Source of the DNA: JAWKVD01 sp041398225 | GTDB taxonomy: Bacteria; Pseudomonadota; Alphaproteobacteria; Caulobacterales; Hyphomonadaceae | Length of the DNA: 30,580 nucleotides | Assembly (NCBI GenBank): GCA_041398225.1 | Contig: JAWKVD010000033.1 | Location: 1 to 30,580, forward strand | Direction: 5' to 3' | Made by a program: the position numbers and the translations under genes | Notes under the pieces: model-generated | The model's input: only the letters and a program-made list of their open reading frames with translations | Database searches by the model: none | What the model was told of the DNA's origin: nothing | Shown: one piece after another, positions 23,605 to 30,069 of the stretch | How positions within the stretch are numbered: the stretch's first letter is position 1 | Layout of the letters: each line of letters begins with the position of its first letter

Positions 23605-23651
23605 GTAAAACGCGTTGAGTACCTGACTGCACGCTTCGGCCGCTCCGCACC

Positions 23652-23680
23652 TTGAATTGTTGCATTTGCATCAATATCTG
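23652..23680 (+). promoter_or_regulatory. Candidate promoter for the pirin gene
   Basis: TTGAAT (23652-23657) and TATCTG (23675-23680) are separated by 17 bases. They match the sigma-70 consensus at four and three positions of six. The region is AT-rich against its GC-rich surroundings and contains the direct repeat TTGCATTTGCAT, which could bind a regulator. It lies about 60 bases before the pirin start. This is a weak prediction. Confidence 0.28.
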
Positions 23681-23738
23681 AGGCGCAAGTTTGATTTAGG
23701 TCGAAGCGCGCCCCCGCGGCGCGCGGGAAGGAAAGCAG

Positions 23739-24437
23739 ATGATAGATATTCGCCCCTTTGAATCGCTGGGCGCCGCCGACCATGGCTGGCTGGATGCGCA
23801 CCATCATTTTTCATTCGCCGACTACTACGACCCGGCGCGCATGAGCTGGGGCAAGCTGCGCGTCTGGAATGACGACCGGATCGCCTCGAAGTCCGGGTTT
23901 CCGCCTCACCCGCACCGCGACATGGAGATCATCACCTATGTCCGTACGGGGGCGATCACCCACGAGGATTCGATGGGCAATCGCGGCCGCACGGGCGCCG
24001 GCGACGTTCAGGTCATGAGCGCCGCCAGCGGCGTGGTCCACGCCGAATTCAATCTGGAAGACGAGGAAACCACGCTCTTCCAGATCTGGATCGAACCCGA
24101 TAGCCGCGGCGGTGCTCCGTCGTGGGGTGCGCGGAAATTCCCGAAAGCCGATCGCGCCAACAACTGGAACGTACTGGCGTCCGGCAAGGGCGACGCGGAC
24201 GCTTTGCGCATCAAGGCTGACGCTCGCGTGCTGGGAGCCACGCTCGAGGAAGGCAAGGAGCTGACCTACCACATCCCGACCGGTCGCCGCATCTACGCCG
24301 TGCCCGCGACAGGCGTCATCGAGGTCAATGGCCAGCGGGTCAACGCCCGCGACGGCGTCGCCATCGAAGGCGAAGCGGAAGTGGTGTTTCGCGCCGTGGA
24401 TGGGCTGGTCGAGATCGTTCTGACCGACACCCTCTAG
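23739..24437 (+). CDS. Pirin family protein (bicupin, YhhW-like)
   Basis: Pirins are cytoplasmic iron proteins with two cupin folds; some oxidise quercetin in vitro. The 232-residue length matches E. coli YhhW. The metal ligands His57, His59, His101 and Glu103 are present at exactly the YhhW positions (FPPHPHRDME and VVHAEFN). The second cupin follows with no metal site, as usual. GGGAAGGAAAG precedes the ATG. The true substrate is unknown. Its neighbours are a NIPSNAP lipoprotein upstream and a small lipoprotein downstream, and neither points to a pathway. Confidence 0.93.
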   Translation: MIDIRPFESLGAADHGWLDAHHHFSFADYYDPARMSWGKLRVWNDDRIASKSGFPPHPHRDMEIITYVRTGAITHEDSMGNRGRTGAGDVQVMSAASGVVHAEFNLEDEETTLFQIWIEPDSRGGAPSWGARKFPKADRANNWNVLASGKGDADALRIKADARVLGATLEEGKELTYHIPTGRRIYAVPATGVIEVNGQRVNARDGVAIEGEAEVVFRAVDGLVEIVLTDTL

Positions 24438-24529
24438 GGCGATCGATTGCAGCGTTAGCCTTCTTGAAAGACGAGGATCGGACTATCGTCCCGCGCGGCG
24501 ATGGTCCGGTTCGCGTTGAGGAGTCTCTC

Positions 24530-24751
24530 ATGAAAACTGCAACCGCTCTTTGCCTTGCTCTTCCAATCTTGCTCTCGGGCTGCGTCAGCGCGGCCTTCGC
24601 TGCGGGCGGCGCCGTTGTGGGAGCCACCGGCGCTGTCGTCGGCGGCGCCGTCGACCTCGTTACGACGAGCGAGGAAGAACAGATGCGCAAGGATAACAAG
24701 CGCTTGAAGCGGGAGAATGAACGCCTTCGCAAGGAGAATGCAGAAGGATAG
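24530..24751 (+). CDS. Small glycine-zipper lipoprotein with coiled-coil tail
   Basis: The 73-residue protein has a signal peptide with a clean lipobox LSGC (15-18). A Gly/Ala/Val stretch (about 24-42) with G-x3-G spacing (27/31 and 34/38) is typical of glycine zippers that insert in or lie on membranes. The tail (about 48-71) is strongly charged with heptad-like Lys/Arg/Glu/Asn repeats and should form a coiled coil. GAGGAG lies seven bases before ATG 24530; an open frame reaches back to 24464 without homology. An imperfect hairpin lies just upstream. The next gene, 80 bases downstream, encodes a secreted protein and may be linked. Function unknown. Confidence 0.72.
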   Translation: MKTATALCLALPILLSGCVSAAFAAGGAVVGATGAVVGGAVDLVTTSEEEQMRKDNKRLKRENERLRKENAEG

Positions 24752-24831
24752 CCGCTGCTGAATCCTCGTTCATGTCCCCTTCAGGTTGGTTGCCTCTATC
24801 TTATGTTAGACCTCTGAAAGGAGTGCACGAC

Positions 24832-25305
24832 ATGCGCAGGATTCTCATCGCCGCTGCGGGACTTCTGACACTCTCCAGCCCAGCTTGGGCCGTGACCGTG
24901 GAAACCGGCGTCTCCAGCGACTTTCAGAAAAAACTCGAAGACGACTACGGCGTCAGGGAAACCAAGTACCTGACGGAAGCGCTGACATCGAAAGTTACCG
25001 AAGAGCTGGCGAAAAAGGGCGTCGACCCCGCCCGCGTCGTTCTCACCATTGAGGACGCCCGCCCCAACCGTCCGACCTTCACTCAGGTTTCGGACACGCC
25101 CGGACTCGATCCGATGCGCAGCCTCAGCATCGGCGGCGCAAAGGTCATCGGCGTCGCCTATGACGAGCACGGCGCCAAGATCGGCGAACTGACCTACGAC
25201 TGGTACGAGACCGACATCCGCAACGTGGTCGGCGTCTCAACCTGGCATGACGCTCGCTGGGCGTTCGACCGCTTCGCGCGGAAGTTCGCCAAGGAAGTCA
25301 GCTAG
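24832..25305 (+). CDS. Secreted periplasmic protein of unknown function
   Basis: The 157-residue protein has a signal peptide (MRRILIAAAGLLTLSSPAWA, cut after residue 20). The mature part begins VTVETGVSSDF and ends in an aromatic, basic helix (WAFDRFARKF). No cysteine is present, so it is neither lipidated nor disulfide-bonded. The central stretch DARPNRPTFTQVSD and the strands SIGGAKVIGVAYD and KIGELTYDWYETD resemble small envelope proteins such as DUF3313- or DUF4410-type folds, but I cannot name a family. AAAGGAG lies before ATG 24832; an in-frame reading from 24772 lacks a signal start. It is followed by a strong terminator. Confidence 0.78.
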   Translation: MRRILIAAAGLLTLSSPAWAVTVETGVSSDFQKKLEDDYGVRETKYLTEALTSKVTEELAKKGVDPARVVLTIEDARPNRPTFTQVSDTPGLDPMRSLSIGGAKVIGVAYDEHGAKIGELTYDWYETDIRNVVGVSTWHDARWAFDRFARKFAKEVS

Positions 25306-25342
25306 TCGTTACACCCCCGCACACGCGGGAATGAAAACCATG

Positions 25343-25374
25343 ACGGCGCGTCCTCGGACGCGCCGTTCTGTTTT
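25343..25374 (+). terminator. Intrinsic terminator after the secreted-protein gene
   Basis: A 10-base-pair GC-rich stem (25343-25352 with 25357-25366) has the loop CTCG and is followed by TTCTGTTTT. A second, smaller hairpin (CCCGC-ACAC-GCGGG, 25316-25329) lies just before it. On the minus strand the tail after the main stem is CATGGTTTTC, so it may also stop queE transcription, whose stop codon lies 25 bases away. Confidence 0.78.
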
Positions 25375-25390
25375 CGGCGTACGCGCGCGG

Positions 25391-26020
25391 CTAAGGTATC
25401 CCGATCAATTTGTGCGTTTGCAGGCTAAGCCGCCACTTCGGATGCGCATGGCAGTAAGCGATCGCTCCGGCCAACGCATTTGCTTTGTTCGCTGAGTCCA
25501 GCGGTTGCAGCAGGAAGTGCTCGAACGCCAGGTGTTCGAACCGCTCCGGCGGCGCATCCGCCTGCGGATACACCAGCTTCAACTCATTGCCCGAGAGCTG
25601 TTTCAGCGGCGCGGTGGATTTCGGGCTGACGCAAATCCAGTCCAGTCCAGGCGGAGCGACGACCGTGCCGTTTGTCTCAACGCCGACTTCGAAGCCTTCT
25701 GCGTGCAGTGCTTCCAGAAGCGCCGCATCCACCTGCAACAGCGGCTCTCCGCCCGTACAGACAACATAGGGCCTACCGCCGCCCGGCCACATCGACGCGA
25801 CATGTCGCGCCAGGTCGTCCGCCGTTGCAAACCGGCCGCCTCCCGGCCCGTCCAGGCCCACGAAATCCGTGTCGCAGAACCTGCAGACTGCAGATGCGCG
25901 GTCGCGCTCAAGCCCCGACCAGAGATTGCAGCCGGCGAACCTCAGAAAGACAGCCGCACGCCCGGCCTGCGCGCCCTCGCCCTGCAGCGTGTAATAGGTC
26001 TCCTTGACGGAATAGCTCAT
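25391..26020 (-). CDS. queE: 7-carboxy-7-deazaguanine synthase
   Basis: QueE is a radical-SAM enzyme that makes 7-carboxy-7-deazaguanine on the way to preQ0 and queuosine. The 209-residue protein has the family's unusual cluster motif C-x14-C-x2-C (Cys31, Cys46, Cys49), found in the longer QueE type. It also has YYTLQGEG near the N-terminus and CTGGEPLLQ, the SAM-binding GGE motif. Family C-terminal landmarks are LQPLDSANKANALAGAIAYC and LQTHKLIGIP. The start overlaps the queC stop in ATGA, which suggests coupled translation. No queD or queF lies next to it. The frame extends upstream to 26104 but that part is antisense to queC. Confidence 0.95.
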   Translation of the reverse strand: MSYSVKETYYTLQGEGAQAGRAAVFLRFAGCNLWSGLERDRASAVCRFCDTDFVGLDGPGGGRFATADDLARHVASMWPGGGRPYVVCTGGEPLLQVDAALLEALHAEGFEVGVETNGTVVAPPGLDWICVSPKSTAPLKQLSGNELKLVYPQADAPPERFEHLAFEHFLLQPLDSANKANALAGAIAYCHAHPKWRLSLQTHKLIGIP

Positions 26021-26727
26021 GCGCCGCCCTTCGCGGCTTGGTATTCTTCCCAGCCGCGCGCTCTCAACTCGCACGCCGGACATGTCCCACAGCCCCGCCC
26101 CCAATCATGCGCAGGCTCGCGCGCGCCCAGATAGCATGTGTGCGTATCCTCGACGATCAGGCGCACCAGCGCCTCGCCGCCAAGATCTTCCGCCAGCGAC
26201 CAGGTCTCAGCCTTCGTGATGTGCATCAGCGGCGTCTCGATCGCCATTGGACGATCAAGGCCAAGCGTCAGCGCCTGCGCCATCGCCTGCATCGTCTTCT
26301 CACGGCAATCCGGATACCCGGAATAGTCTGTCTCGCACATGCCGCCCACCAAACGGTCGGCGCCACGCCGATAGGCCACAGCGCTGGCCAGCGACAGAAA
26401 GATCAGGTTGCGCCCCGGCACGAAGGTACTCGGCAAACCGCTGGCGCTGGTCTCGATCTCCACCGCCCGCGTCAGCGATGTCTCGGACACCTCGCCAAGG
26501 ACCCCCAGGTCCAGCATGTGGTCCGGGCCCAGCCGGGCGCCCCAGTCCGGAAATTCGGCGGCCACCCTCGCCCGGACCGTCTGACGGCATTCAAGCTCGA
26601 TCGCGTGCCGTTGCCGGTAGTCGAAGCCGACCGTCTCCACCCGGTCATACCGGGAGAGCGCCCACGCCAGACAGACCGTCGAATCCTGTCCGCCGGAAAA
26701 CAATACGAGTGCGGTCGTCTCCGCCAT
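26017..26727 (-). CDS. queC: 7-cyano-7-deazaguanine synthase
   Basis: QueC converts 7-carboxy-7-deazaguanine to preQ0 with ATP and ammonia. The 236-residue protein has the PP-loop SGGQDST (11-17) and the middle motif VPGRNLIFLSLASAVAY. At the C-terminus it has a zinc site of four cysteines: one in TCYLG, then CGTCPAC. ATG 26727 follows GAGGTGAGC. The gene leads the two-gene queC-queE unit. The divergent gap of about 155 bases upstream is shared with the LuxI-family gene. Intact. Confidence 0.96.
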   Translation of the reverse strand: MAETTALVLFSGGQDSTVCLAWALSRYDRVETVGFDYRQRHAIELECRQTVRARVAAEFPDWGARLGPDHMLDLGVLGEVSETSLTRAVEIETSASGLPSTFVPGRNLIFLSLASAVAYRRGADRLVGGMCETDYSGYPDCREKTMQAMAQALTLGLDRPMAIETPLMHITKAETWSLAEDLGGEALVRLIVEDTHTCYLGAREPAHDWGRGCGTCPACELRARGWEEYQAAKGGA

Positions 26728-26881
26728 GCTCACCTCTCGCCCCCGGTTACCAGAGCGCGCGTTCCTTAGCGACAATCAGATATTCGACTTATGGTTGTAT
26801 TTTTGCCGTAGCGCGCCCATAACGGGAACATGACGCCCGGTCCAAACATGCGGCTCGGTCGATCAGGTTGGGGAAGTTTCC

Positions 26882-27769
26882 ATGATTCACGTCGTCTCGG
26901 CCGATACGCAGCACCTCTACCCCAGACAGCTCGATCAGATGTTCCGGATGCGCCACGCTTATTATGTCGAGGGGCATGGCTGGGCCGGCCTGCGGAGCCA
27001 GGGCGGCAAGGAAGTCGATGAGTTCGACGACGAAGACGCCATCTACCTCATGAGCCTCGATCCTTGGGGCGACGTCGCCGCGTCGATGCGCCTCAACCGG
27101 TCGACAGGCCCAACCCTGCTGAAGAAATTCTCCGATCTCGCGGAAGAACCGCTGCCCGAAGGCGACTGGGCCTGGGACGTGTCCCGTTGGTTCGCCCACC
27201 CATCACATCGCCGTTCCGACAATCCGCGCTGGCCCAGCAATCATCAGCGCGAGCTGATCGTCGGCTTGCTGGAGTTCTGCCAGTCTCGCGGGATCACCAC
27301 GCTCACCATGCTGATCGAGGAGCGCCTCGCGGAACGAATTGAAGCCTATGGCTGGCCTACAAGGCGGCTGGGAGACTCCCGCCCTTACGAAAATGGCAAG
27401 GGCGTCGCACTGGCTCTGGAAATCTCGGTCGGCCCTGAAGTGCTGGTCGCGACACGCGCGCGCACCGGCATCCTCAACACAACCCTCTTCGAAGCCCAGA
27501 CGCAGCCCACGGCGCCGCCGCGCACCCAACAGAACGGCGAAGACATCCGAACGCTTCTCCTGGAGGTCGGACACGATCGCATGGCTCAGCTCCTCGCCGC
27601 GCTCGTTTCACGGCTGGCCGGGCCCGAGATCGAGGATGCTCCGCGCTCCGTTGAACTGGCGCACTCCCTCGCCCAGCTCGTAGGTCTGGAGCAGGATTTC
27701 ACCGATCGTATCGCCGATCAGGCCTTCGAGCGGCCGGAGGCCGCCAGCGGCGGGCATCGCGCCAGCTAG
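26882..27769 (+). CDS. Acyl-homoserine-lactone synthase, LuxI family, with long C-terminal extension
   Basis: LuxI-type enzymes make N-acyl homoserine lactones from SAM and an acyl carrier. The first 190 residues carry the family residues in order: Arg24, Tyr28 (usually Phe), Trp34, Asp46, Asp49, Arg70, Asp99 (usually Glu) and Arg102 (DVSRWF). Family members usually end near residue 200-220; this one runs to 295. The extra part is a Thr/Pro/Gln linker (about 200-220) followed by a helical, Leu/Ala-rich segment (about 220-285). GGGGAAG lies before ATG 26882. No luxR gene and no clear lux-box palindrome is visible nearby. Signal chemistry cannot be told. It ends about 50 bases before the ompA terminator. 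Confidence 0.86.
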   Translation: MIHVVSADTQHLYPRQLDQMFRMRHAYYVEGHGWAGLRSQGGKEVDEFDDEDAIYLMSLDPWGDVAASMRLNRSTGPTLLKKFSDLAEEPLPEGDWAWDVSRWFAHPSHRRSDNPRWPSNHQRELIVGLLEFCQSRGITTLTMLIEERLAERIEAYGWPTRRLGDSRPYENGKGVALALEISVGPEVLVATRARTGILNTTLFEAQTQPTAPPRTQQNGEDIRTLLLEVGHDRMAQLLAALVSRLAGPEIEDAPRSVELAHSLAQLVGLEQDFTDRIADQAFERPEAASGGHRAS

Positions 27770-27817
27770 GCTCCTCAGCCAGCACTTGATCGGCGGATAC
27801 GCCGCCACAAACGAAAA

Positions 27818-27841
27818 CAGCCCGGCCGAATGGCCGGGCTG
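27818..27841 (-). terminator. Intrinsic terminator between luxI-type gene and ompA-family gene
   Basis: A perfect 10-base-pair stem (27818-27827 with 27832-27841) has the loop GAAT. On the minus strand the tail is TTTTCGTTTG, on the plus strand CTTCCTGTTT. It therefore suits the OmpA-family gene best, and possibly both genes. A smaller hairpin (CGGCG-GATA-CGCCG, 27791-27804) lies next to it. Confidence 0.8.
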
Positions 27842-27866
27842 CTTCCTGTTTCGATGCAGTCGCCGA

Positions 27867-29021
27867 TTACGGCTTGCTGATCGTGATCGCAACAACCGCG
27901 CGGCGGTTGAGCGGTTCGCGAACGCCGTCGGCGGTCGGCTTGGCCAGATCGGATTCACCGCGGGCTTCCGTGGTGATTTCCGCTTCCGGGATGCCGCCCG
28001 AGACCAGAGCCTGCTTCACCATGTCAGCGCGACGCGCCGAGAGGCGGTCGTTGTAGGCGCTGCCGCCGGAGGTGTCGGTGTGGCCTTCGACCACGACCAG
28101 GGTCACGTTGCAGTTCTGACCTTTGGCGCGAGAGATCGCCTGGCTGATGATCTCCTGGTTGTTCGCGGTGAGATCCGAGCGGTCAAACTCGAAGTACACC
28201 GTGAACGGCTCAGGTTGCGTCGCGCACACGTCAGCCGCAGCGGTCGCCTCAGTCGGCGGCGGGGGCGGAGGCGGAGGAGGCGGCGGCGGCGGAGGCGGCG
28301 GAGGCGGCGGGGGCGGCGGAGGCGGCGGGGGCGGCGGAGGAGCCGCGAACTGCCAACGCAGGCCGGCCATCACGGCGTGTTCCTGATAGGAACCATGGTA
28401 ATTGCCGTCGACGCCGCGCAGGTCGAGATCATCGACCACGAGGTAGTTGTAGCCGATGTCGAACGTCATGCGTTCGGACATCTTGAAGCCGAGACCGGCC
28501 AAGGCGCCATAGGCGAGGCCCGAATCGTTGTCGTCGAAGCCGTTGGCTTGTCCGCCCACCGAGTAGAGCGAAGACGCGCGCGTATCGACGCGGGCGCCGC
28601 CCAGCGACAGGCCGAGGTACGGCTTAACCGTGCCTTCCGGGTTGAAGTCCTTGATGAAGTTGGCCATCAGCGCAGTGACGCGCGTGCTGCCCTTGCCCAC
28701 CGGACCGGTCGTGCCCGCCGGCTGCAGCCCGAGGAACCCATCAGCCACGTCCAGACCGATATTGCGGTACGACGCAACGGTCTCGATGCGGATGCCGTTG
28801 TTGAAGCCATAGCCGATGCCCAGGCCGTAAACCGGGTCGAATTCAAGATCTGCACGGCCGCCGAGGCTGCCGTCCACAGCGGTTTCAGGATCGATGTCCT
28901 GAATGCCGTCAACGACGCCGCCAAGTTTCCCGACACCGTACCAGCCGTCTTGCGCATGTGCGACGGCCCCGGCCGAGACCAATGTGGCTGCCGCAGTGGC
29001 GCACAATAGTGCCTTCTTCAT
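27867..29021 (-). CDS. OmpA-family outer-membrane protein with 29-proline linker
   Basis: OmpA-family proteins link the outer membrane to peptidoglycan. The 384-residue protein has a signal peptide (cut after AHA, residue 23) and an eight-strand-like beta-barrel domain (about 24-225, with repeated aromatic GLGIGYGF and AVMAGLRWQF ends). An unbroken run of 29 prolines follows (228-256), and then an OmpA C-terminal domain with FEFDRSDLTANNQ, EGHTDTSG and the peptidoglycan-binding NDRLSARRAD motif. Two cysteines flank the start of that domain. AAGGGG lies before ATG 29021. The barrel part resembles OmpA/Omp25-like porins. The proline run is coded by CCG (19), CCT (7) and CCC (3) and includes a regular 18-base repeat. 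Confidence 0.93.
   Translation of the reverse strand: MKKALLCATAAATLVSAGAVAHAQDGWYGVGKLGGVVDGIQDIDPETAVDGSLGGRADLEFDPVYGLGIGYGFNNGIRIETVASYRNIGLDVADGFLGLQPAGTTGPVGKGSTRVTALMANFIKDFNPEGTVKPYLGLSLGGARVDTRASSLYSVGGQANGFDDNDSGLAYGALAGLGFKMSERMTFDIGYNYLVVDDLDLRGVDGNYHGSYQEHAVMAGLRWQFAAPPPPPPPPPPPPPPPPPPPPPPPPPPPPPTEATAAADVCATQPEPFTVYFEFDRSDLTANNQEIISQAISRAKGQNCNVTLVVVEGHTDTSGGSAYNDRLSARRADMVKQALVSGGIPEAEITTEARGESDLAKPTADGVREPLNRRAVVAITISKP
28254..28340 (-). repeat. GC-rich tandem repeat coding for 29 prolines
   Basis: The 87 bases consist of CGG, AGG and GGG triplets on the plus strand (proline codons on the minus strand). From 28296 to 28340 they alternate regularly as CGGCGGAGG and CGGCGGGGG, giving an 18-base repeat in two and a half copies. 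This pattern suggests growth by slippage. It lies in the ompA-family gene and keeps frame, because every unit is a multiple of three. Confidence 0.9.
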
Positions 29022-29354
29022 ATTGATCCCCTTGTTCGTATTGCGAGGCGCCCAGGCGCAACGGAGCGCCAGAACCTTTTGAACGCGGTCGCCCCGCATC
29101 CGATCCCCGCGTTACACGCTTTTTTTCGCGATGGCGATATCAGGGTGTAGTTCGGGGAACTTTCACTGCTGTTTTTTGCGTGCAGGGGCGGAAAGGCCAC
29201 AATTATTTCAATTCGGCAACGCTCTAGCCCCTTCCGGGCACTCCCAAATACGCCCATCCGACGCGTTCGGATGCGCCCGGCAGAACACCTGAAAGGTCCT
29301 CGATTCGTCTGGGGCGTGTATCGCAGCCTTTGGTCTGGGCGCCGCGCGGATTCG
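29022..29354. other. Non-coding gap upstream of the ompA-family gene
   Basis: No gene is seen in these 333 bases. On the minus strand they form the leader and promoter region of the ompA-family gene. AT-rich patches lie at about 29119-29127, 29170-29178 and 29200-29212, but no clear -35/-10 pair could be chosen. An inverted repeat, CATCCGA-N5-TCGGATG (29255-29273), sits about 80 bases past the YaiI-family stop and is followed on the minus strand by GGGCGTATTT; it may be a weak terminator for the moa genes. Short open frames here have no family resemblance. Confidence 0.5.
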
Positions 29355-29810
29355 CTAACAGCCTGCCCGCTTCGCTCTTACGATCGCGGCGTCAAGCGCG
29401 CTGAGAAACGCCGACCGGTCACGCTGCGAGAATGGCGGCGGCCCCGAAGTCTGCTCTCCAAAAGACCGTAAATGCTCCATCAGCCCGCGAGTGGCGAGCG
29501 CCGAACCGATCATCGCGTGCGTGAACACCCGCGCGGTCGGCGAGATAACTTCAGCGCCATTCTCCAGCGCGCGGCCCGCCAGCGGAATGTCGTTGGTCAC
29601 CACAACATCGCCCCGCCCGGCCCGTTCGGCGATCCAGTCGTCGGCGACATCTGGACCGGCGTCCACCAGCACAAAACGAATCCGGGGTTCGCTGGGCGTT
29701 CGAATGAAAGCGTTCGCAACGACCAAAACCTCGAACCCGACCCGCCGCGCGACACGGTACACCTCTTCCTTGACCGGACAGGCGTCGGCGTCGACATAGA
29801 TCGAACCCAA
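29355..29810 (-). CDS. YaiI/YqxD family protein (UPF0178, DUF188)
   Basis: The 151-residue protein opens with IYVDADACPVKEEVYRVA, the defining motif of this PIN-like family, in which the Asp residues may bind a metal. VDAGPDVADDWIAE and GDVVVTNDIPLAGRAL follow, also conserved. A typical C-terminal segment (ARGLMEHLR-like, with FSQRDRSAFLSALD) completes it. The start is TTG 29810 with GGAGG seven bases upstream, three bases after the moaD stop, so it looks co-transcribed with moaA and moaD. Members are suspected nucleases; no activity is established to my knowledge. Intact. Confidence 0.9.
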   Translation of the reverse strand: MGSIYVDADACPVKEEVYRVARRVGFEVLVVANAFIRTPSEPRIRFVLVDAGPDVADDWIAERAGRGDVVVTNDIPLAGRALENGAEVISPTARVFTHAMIGSALATRGLMEHLRSFGEQTSGPPPFSQRDRSAFLSALDAAIVRAKRAGC

Positions 29811-29813
29811 GCG

Positions 29814-30068
29814 TCAGCCTCCGCTCAGCGGCGGCAACAACGCGATCTCGTCCTCGCCGGAAACAGATGTCCCCGCCTCGTCGGCGACGATCGCCTGGTT
29901 CACCGCCACGCGCATCGCCTTGGGCTCGAGCATCGCGGCGAGATCCGGATACATGCCGATCAACTTCGCTCTCAGCGCCGAGACGGTACGCACATCGTCG
30001 GGCAGCGGAATCTGCGGCGCCTGGAATGCGTCGCGCAGCTTGCCGAACAACAGGATCGATCCGCTCAT
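29814..30068 (-). CDS. moaD: Molybdopterin synthase sulfur-carrier subunit
   Basis: MoaD carries the thiocarboxylate sulfur used to build molybdopterin. The 84-residue protein has the ubiquitin-like fold features ILLFGKLRDAF and VAVNQAIV. It ends in LPPLSGG, with the essential C-terminal Gly-Gly. ATG 30068 was chosen because GGGCGG lies upstream and the family N-terminus begins at SGSILLFG; an in-frame upstream reading overlaps moaA. It starts one base after the moaA stop, and the YaiI-family gene follows three bases after its stop. The large subunit gene moaE is not in this window. Confidence 0.93.
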   Translation of the reverse strand: MSGSILLFGKLRDAFQAPQIPLPDDVRTVSALRAKLIGMYPDLAAMLEPKAMRVAVNQAIVADEAGTSVSGEDEIALLPPLSGG

Positions 30069-30069
30069 T

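Noticed and set aside
24480..24508. Imperfect hairpin (GGACTATCG with CGATGGTCC) before the small lipoprotein gene
   Set aside because: The stem contains a G-U pair and a 10-base loop, and no known regulatory RNA matches. It may be chance.
26728..26881. lux-box palindrome upstream of the LuxI-family gene
   Set aside because: I searched the divergent gap by eye and found no 18-20 base dyad of the lux type.
28254..28340. CRISPR-like or non-coding GC repeat
   Set aside because: Units are triplets without spacers and keep the ompA-family frame, so it is a coding proline tract.
27786..29009. Plus-strand open frame with poly-Arg/Gly opposite the ompA-family gene
   Set aside because: Its repeat tract is only the complement of the proline codons, and the rest resembles no family.
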